Of a DNA stretch of 64,000 nucleotides, positions 59,396-64,000 are shown one piece after another. Each line of letters opens with the position of its first letter. The stretch's first letter is position 1. Under the pieces are notes generated by a model. It did no database searches. It was given only the letters and a program-made list of their open reading frames with translations, and was not told the DNA's origin. The position numbers were made by a program, and so were the translations under genes. Source of the DNA: Kordiimonas sp. (GTDB taxonomy: Bacteria; Pseudomonadota; Alphaproteobacteria; Sphingomonadales; Emcibacteraceae); NCBI GenBank assembly GCA_002700365.1, contig PADB01000010.1, forward strand, positions 420,504-484,503, in the 5' to 3' direction.

Positions 59396-62300
59396 ATGTC
59401 AGCAGTAAAACCAATTAAGAAAATCCTGGTCGCTAACAGGGGGGAAATCGCAATTCGTGTATTTCGCGCCTGTCATGAGCTTGGTATTACATCCGTAGCG
59501 ATTTACGCACATGAAGACCGCCTTTCTCTGCACCGGTTCAAAGCAAACGAGGCCTACCAGGTAGGCGAAGGCAAAGGCCCGGTTGAAGCATATCTTGATA
59601 TTGAAGACATCCTACGTATTGCGAAAGAAGCAGATGTTGACGCCATCCATCCCGGCTATGGCTTCTTATCCGAAAACCCGGATTTTGCTGAACTATGTGC
59701 GCAAAACGGGCTGAACTTTATCGGCCCAAGCCCCGAAACCATGCGGTCACTCAGTAACAAAGTGAGTGCCCGTAATTTGGCGATAAGTGCGGATGTCCCT
59801 GTGATTCCTGCCACCTCTGCACTACCTGACGATGGTGAAGAAATCAAAAAACTGGCGGCAGATATTGGCTACCCCGTCATGATTAAAGCCAGCTGGGGCG
59901 GCGGTGGCCGCGGAATGCGTGCGGTTGATAACGAAGCGGACCTGTTGGAAAACGTGGAGGCAGCCCGCCGCGAGGCCGGAGCCGCCTTTGGGAATAACGA
60001 AGTCTATCTTGAAAAGAAAATCGACACCGCCCGTCACGTGGAAGTGCAGATTCTCGGCGATACCCACGGGCAATTGGTTCACCTGTTTGAACGGGATTGT
60101 AGTGTACAGCGTCGCCACCAAAAGGTCGTGGAACGCGCCCCGGCCCCTTACCTGAACGAAGAACAACGTCAGCAAATCTGCGCTTCTGCGACACAGCTCG
60201 GCCGGAAGGCAAATTATGTTAATGCGGGTACTGTGGAATTCCTGCAAGACGCGAAGACCGGCAAATATTACTTCATCGAAGTCAACCCCCGTATCCAGGT
60301 GGAACATACAGTTACCGAACAGGTAACCGGACTGGATATCGTCAAAGCCCAAATTATCATCGCCGGGGGCGGTAAAATCGGCACAGATGAAGTCGGTGTT
60401 CCGCTGCAAGACGACATCAAAATGAACGGGCATGCGCTGCAATGCCGCATCACAACCGAAGACCCCACAAATAATTTCATCCCTGATTACGGGAAAATCA
60501 TTACCTATCGCTCACCCGCCGGGCCAGGTATCCGTCTTGATGCCGGAACAGCTTATTCAGGGGCGGTCATCACCCGTTTTTACGACAGTTTATTGGTGAA
60601 GGTCACCGCCAGCGGTCACAGTGAGGCCGAAGCCATCAGCCGGATGAACCGGGCGTTATCAGAGTTTCGCATTCGCGGCATTGAAACAAATGTCCAGTTT
60701 TTACGTGGTCTGCTCGCCCACGAAAAATTCCTGTCTCACCAATACACAACCCGCTTTGTGGATGAAACGCCAGAACTTTTCGATCTGGCAACCCGCCGGG
60801 GCATGACAACGAAATTGTTGCACTATATCGGCGATATCATTGTCAATGGGAACCCCGAAGTCAAAAATCGTCCACGCCCGACCCGTCTGGAAGAGGCCAA
60901 AACCCCCCGCCTCACCCATAATAATATTCCTGACGGCACGCGCCAGAAATTACAATCTCTCGGTGCCAAAGGTTTTGCGGATTGGATGAAGGCACAAAGC
61001 CAGCCGTTGGTGACAGACACCTCGTTCCGGGACGCGCATCAATCTTTGATCGCAACCCGCATGCGCAGCCGGGACCTGCAACGCATCGCCCCGTTTTACG
61101 CCCGCAACCTTCACAACCTCTTGTCTGTAGAAGACTGGGGCGGGGCCACATTTGATGTCGCCATGCGCTTCCTGAAAGAAGACCCATGGGAACGCCTTGC
61201 CAATCTGGCTGATGCTATGCCAAACATTCTGCATCAAATGCTGCTGCGGGCCTCTAATGGCGTTGGTTACACCAACTATCCGGACAATGTGGTGCGTTAT
61301 TTCACCCATAAAGCCGCTGATGCCGGTGTTGATATCTTCCGTATTTTCGACAGCCTGAACTGGACCGAAAATATGAAAGTGGCGATTGATGCCGCCGGGG
61401 AGACCGGAAAACTGGTCGAAGCGGCCATTTGCTACACTGGCGACCTTTTGGACCCCAAAGAAGGCCAATACACGCTTGATTACTATGTAAAAATGGCCCA
61501 GGAGCTGGAAGCGGCAGGCGCACATATTCTGGGCATTAAAGATATGGCCGGCCTCTGTAAGGCCCCGGCCGCGTATAAATTGGTGTCCACCCTGAAAGAA
61601 GCCGTTGATCTGCCCATCCACTTCCACACCCATGATACCAGCGGCGTTTCATCAGCCTCTGTCATGGCCGCCGTCAATGCGGGGGTAGACGCTTTTGATG
61701 CCGCTATGGACAGCATGTCCGGCCTGACGGCACAGCCGAATCTGGGCTCCATTGTTGCCGGGCTGAAAAATACCGATAAAGACACTGGTCTTGATCTGGA
61801 TGCTATCCGCACCGCCAGCTTCTACTGGGAACAGGCCCGGGCAAATTACGCGGCGTTTGAAAGCGATATTCGTTCCGGCACATCCGATGTCTATCTGCAT
61901 GGCATGCCCGGCGGTCAATATACGAATTTACGTCAACAGGCGCGCTCATTGGGCATTGAACATCACTGGCCGGATGTGGCCCGTGCTTATGCCGATGTGA
62001 ATGATATGTTTGGTAATATTGTCAAAGTAACACCGTCCTCCAAAGTTGTCGGTGACATGGCGCTGATGATGGTTACCAGCGACCTGACCCGTGAACAGGT
62101 AGAAGATCCCGATCATGAAGTCGCCTTCCCGGATTCAGTTGTGTCCTTCTTCCGTGGGGAGTTGGGGCAACCTCCGGCTGGCTTCCCCGCGACACTCCAG
62201 AAAAAAGTATTGGGTGATGAAGCTCCCTATAGCGTTCGCCCTGGCAGCATCCTGCCGGCGGCTGATCTGGATGCTATTCGCGCCGAATTGGCTGATAAAA

Positions 62301-62851
62301 TTGGCGATGAGGTCACAGATTATGATCTGGCGTCATATCTAATGTATCCGCAGGTCTTTTTGGACTATGTCGCCCATCGCAAGGAATATGGTAACGTCTC
62401 ATTATTGCCGACCAGTGCCTATTTCTATGGGATGCAGCCCGGAGATGAAATCACCGTCACTCTGGCCAAAGGCGTTGAAAGCATCATCCGCTTCCTGGCT
62501 GTTTCAGAAATCAATGACGAAGGCGAACGCCATATCTTCTTTGAACTGAACGTTCAGCCTCGCTCTGTGCGTGTGAAAGACATGGACGTACAGCAGGATC
62601 TGGTCAAACATGAAAAAGCTGACCCTCATAATGAAAACCATTTGGGGGCCCCAATGCCCGGACTGGTCTCTGCCGTGAATGTCATCAGCGGTCAGGAAGT
62701 CAAGGCAGGAGACACCTTGCTCAGCATCGAAGCCATGAAGATGGTCACCGCCGTCCGTGCGGAACGGGATGCTGTTGTCGGCCGTGTCGTGGTCGAAGCC
62801 GGCCAACAGGTCGATACAAAGGATCTGTTGCTGGAATTTAAGGCCGACTAG
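59396..62851 (+). CDS. pyc: Pyruvate carboxylase
   Basis: 1151 aa from ATG 59396; a GTG at 59357 would add 13 untypical residues. Domain order: biotin carboxylase (KKILVANRGEIAIRVFRA, KASWGGGGRGMR, FIEVNPRIQVEHTVTEQ), carboxyltransferase from about residue 535 (DTSFRDAHQSLIATRMRS, HTHDTSGV), allosteric linker, and biotinyl domain with Lys ~1115 in EAMKMV. It refills oxaloacetate from pyruvate at the cost of ATP. It ends in a strong terminator and stands alone. Confidence 0.97.
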   Translation: MSAVKPIKKILVANRGEIAIRVFRACHELGITSVAIYAHEDRLSLHRFKANEAYQVGEGKGPVEAYLDIEDILRIAKEADVDAIHPGYGFLSENPDFAELCAQNGLNFIGPSPETMRSLSNKVSARNLAISADVPVIPATSALPDDGEEIKKLAADIGYPVMIKASWGGGGRGMRAVDNEADLLENVEAARREAGAAFGNNEVYLEKKIDTARHVEVQILGDTHGQLVHLFERDCSVQRRHQKVVERAPAPYLNEEQRQQICASATQLGRKANYVNAGTVEFLQDAKTGKYYFIEVNPRIQVEHTVTEQVTGLDIVKAQIIIAGGGKIGTDEVGVPLQDDIKMNGHALQCRITTEDPTNNFIPDYGKIITYRSPAGPGIRLDAGTAYSGAVITRFYDSLLVKVTASGHSEAEAISRMNRALSEFRIRGIETNVQFLRGLLAHEKFLSHQYTTRFVDETPELFDLATRRGMTTKLLHYIGDIIVNGNPEVKNRPRPTRLEEAKTPRLTHNNIPDGTRQKLQSLGAKGFADWMKAQSQPLVTDTSFRDAHQSLIATRMRSRDLQRIAPFYARNLHNLLSVEDWGGATFDVAMRFLKEDPWERLANLADAMPNILHQMLLRASNGVGYTNYPDNVVRYFTHKAADAGVDIFRIFDSLNWTENMKVAIDAAGETGKLVEAAICYTGDLLDPKEGQYTLDYYVKMAQELEAAGAHILGIKDMAGLCKAPAAYKLVSTLKEAVDLPIHFHTHDTSGVSSASVMAAVNAGVDAFDAAMDSMSGLTAQPNLGSIVAGLKNTDKDTGLDLDAIRTASFYWEQARANYAAFESDIRSGTSDVYLHGMPGGQYTNLRQQARSLGIEHHWPDVARAYADVNDMFGNIVKVTPSSKVVGDMALMMVTSDLTREQVEDPDHEVAFPDSVVSFFRGELGQPPAGFPATLQKKVLGDEAPYSVRPGSILPAADLDAIRAELADKIGDEVTDYDLASYLMYPQVFLDYVAHRKEYGNVSLLPTSAYFYGMQPGDEITVTLAKGVESIIRFLAVSEINDEGERHIFFELNVQPRSVRVKDMDVQQDLVKHEKADPHNENHLGAPMPGLVSAVNVISGQEVKAGDTLLSIEAMKMVTAVRAERDAVVGRVVVEAGQQVDTKDLLLEFKAD

Positions 62852-62867
62852 CAACATCGCCATTATA

Positions 62868-62907
62868 AAAAAACAGGGGGACGGTTTTACCGTCCCCCTG
62901 TTTTTTT
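62868..62907 (+). terminator. Intrinsic terminator of pyc
   Basis: ACAGGGGGACGG pairs with CCGTCCCCCTGT around TTTTA and is flanked by A and T runs, so it also works on the other strand, where it would end the chemoreceptor remnant's transcript. Confidence 0.95.
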
Positions 62908-62943
62908 AACACCACCCGACAGCGCGGGTAAAGACAGGGCGCG

Positions 62944-63117
62944 TTAGATAGCCTTCACTTCGGAAATAAAGCTTTCCACAGCATGACGTAATTTACCCGA
63001 ATCTTCCGCCATGCGATTGGCACTTTGCAACACATTATTAGCAACCGCAGATGTTTCTTCCGCATCGTTACTAACTGTTTGTATGTTATCGACAAAAACC
63101 TGCATTACATCAACGGC
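62944..63117 (-). pseudogene. C-terminal remnant of a methyl-accepting chemotaxis protein
   Basis: A frame of about 57 codons reads VDNIQTVSNDAEETSAVANN, LQSANRMAEDSGKLRHAVE and SFISEVKAI-stop. This is the last helix of a chemoreceptor signalling domain (the SAVANNV...L...V..F...V pattern). Upstream it meets a stop at 63118-63120 and further stops, with no receptor body. It is therefore a decayed or truncated gene. Only the final part of the family's ~500-700 residues is left. Confidence 0.75.
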
Positions 63118-63138
63118 TCACTTCCCCCAAATATTCTA

Positions 63139-63181
63139 AAGCACTTCACCTGAATCACCGTTCGGAGCAATGCGCTTTTTC
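63139..63181. repeat. Candidate intergenic repeat-like element beside the chemoreceptor remnant
   Basis: About 43 bp with imperfectly inverted ends, CTAAAGCAC at one side and GCGCTTT at the other. It resembles in style the short palindromic repeats scattered in alphaproteobacterial genomes. Only one copy was noticed in this window, so the repeat status is unproven. Confidence 0.25.
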
Positions 63182-63449
63182 TGGAAAACAGCCTATATAA
63201 AAAGGGTAAATAAAACCGAAACCCATTATGACAATTTCATTACGCACCCCCCTAAAACTGTACAAAAGACATATATATTTATCGTTTGCTTGACAATTTC
63301 CGTGTTGATACGCTTTTTCCCTTGAGAAAAGAGTCGTTTTCGGGCAGAAAGCCAGCAGAAATCCCGTAAAATGCTATCGCTGGATATATCTTATCACTAC
63401 GGGAAGATATGGTTACATTCACACACGCAATACTGAAGGAGACACCATC

Positions 63450-64000
63450 GTGGCATCAGTAGGTCAAGACAGCCTAAACGCCCGCCGTACACTTACCGTT
63501 GGCGGGAAAGAGTATGATTATTTCTCACTAGCCGCAGCGGCAGAGAAACTTGGCGATGTATCCCGTCTCCCTTACACATTGAAAGTGCTGTTAGAAAACC
63601 TTCTGCGTTATGAAGATGGCGGCCTGACCGTAAGCACTGAAGACGTGCAAGCCATCGTCGACTGGCAACAGAACCGTGGTAAAGATGCCCGGGAAATTCA
63701 ATATCGCCCTGCGCGTGTCTTGATGCAGGATTTCACTGGCGTTCCCGCCGTTGTTGATCTGGCTGCCATGCGTAACGCCATGAAAGACATGGGCGGCGAC
63801 GCACAGAAAATTAACCCGCTCAGCCCGGTTGATCTGGTCATTGACCATTCTGTTATGGTTGATAAAGCAGGTACCGCCACAGCCTTTAAGGAAAATGTTG
63901 ATCTGGAAATGGAACGTAACGCAGAACGTTACCAATTCCTGAAATGGGGTCAGGGCAGCTTCGATAACTTCTCTGCTGTTCCTCCTGGGACTGGTATCTG
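63450..64000 (+). CDS. acnA: Aconitate hydratase, N-terminal part
   Basis: The frame starts at GTG 63450 with GAAGGAGAC upstream and is open to the right edge (183 complete codons visible). The text is typical AcnA: YFSLAAAAEKLGDVSRLPYTLKVLLENLLR, VLMQDFTGVPAVVDLAAMR, and PVDLVIDHSVMVD, then FLKWGQGSFDNFSAVPPGTGI. It isomerises citrate to isocitrate with a [4Fe-4S] cluster (ligands lie beyond the window). An inverted repeat TCCCGTA...TACGGGA (63362-63404) is present in its leader. Confidence 0.95.
   Translation, partial: MASVGQDSLNARRTLTVGGKEYDYFSLAAAAEKLGDVSRLPYTLKVLLENLLRYEDGGLTVSTEDVQAIVDWQQNRGKDAREIQYRPARVLMQDFTGVPAVVDLAAMRNAMKDMGGDAQKINPLSPVDLVIDHSVMVDKAGTATAFKENVDLEMERNAERYQFLKWGQGSFDNFSAVPPGTGI

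Overview
The window is a gene-dense stretch of an alphaproteobacterial chromosome. By eye the G+C is middling, not computed. The best guess is a Rhodospirillales-like aerobe, inferred from gene orders: atpHAGDC beside priA; ffh-rpsP-rimM-trmD-rplS followed by leuCDB and asd; mdh-sucCDAB-lpd; dapF-mtaB-ftsY-yciB; a complete ccmABCDEFGHI set; and a polysaccharide deacetylase followed by rppH. No rRNA, tRNA, CRISPR array, insertion sequence or prophage was seen.

Layout. 1-7.0 kb is a mixed region: the end of a YibQ-type deacetylase, a Fax-type GST, rppH, a membrane protein, a divergent HxlR regulator/GFA enzyme pair, an exported PEP-CTERM-like discoidin-fold protein, a ketopantoate reductase homologue, and a small cassette encoding a frame-disrupted lipoprotein. 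7.2-18.6 kb holds the F1 part of ATP synthase, priA, a transaldolase-like aldolase, DUF484-xerC and a photolyase. 18.7-35.8 kb is a carbon-metabolism block, nearly all on the minus strand: mdh-sucC-sucD-sucA-sucB-lpd, zapE, sdhCDAB, and a mesaconyl-CoA hydratase plus malyl-CoA lyase/thioesterase pair typical of the ethylmalonyl-CoA pathway. 36-44 kb holds asd, leuCDB and the rplS-trmD-rimM-rpsP-ffh translation/targeting operon. 44.4-50.6 kb, on the plus strand, holds a DASS transporter, dapF (interrupted at a T9 run), mtaB, ftsY, a Zeta-toxin-like kinase with a small acidic upstream partner, and yciB. 50.7-59 kb holds a NUDIX hydrolase, an unknown coiled-coil protein and the System I cytochrome c maturation operon. 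59.4-64 kb holds pyruvate carboxylase, a remnant of a chemoreceptor gene and the start of aconitase.

How the genes work together. Aconitase, 2-oxoglutarate dehydrogenase, succinyl-CoA synthetase, succinate dehydrogenase and malate dehydrogenase supply most of the TCA cycle. Pyruvate carboxylase and the C4/C5 acyl-CoA enzymes refill it. The ccm operon matures the c-type cytochromes of the respiratory chain, and ATP synthase uses the resulting gradient.

Most of the window is ordinary core genome. The points most worth a second look are the Zeta-like two-gene module inserted between ftsY and yciB; a small cassette bracketed by two near-identical terminator hairpins; an OdhB with a recently duplicated lipoyl domain; two reading-frame breaks at homopolymer runs (dapF and the lipoprotein); a perfect palindrome upstream of the DASS transporter; and the chemoreceptor remnant between pyc and acnA.
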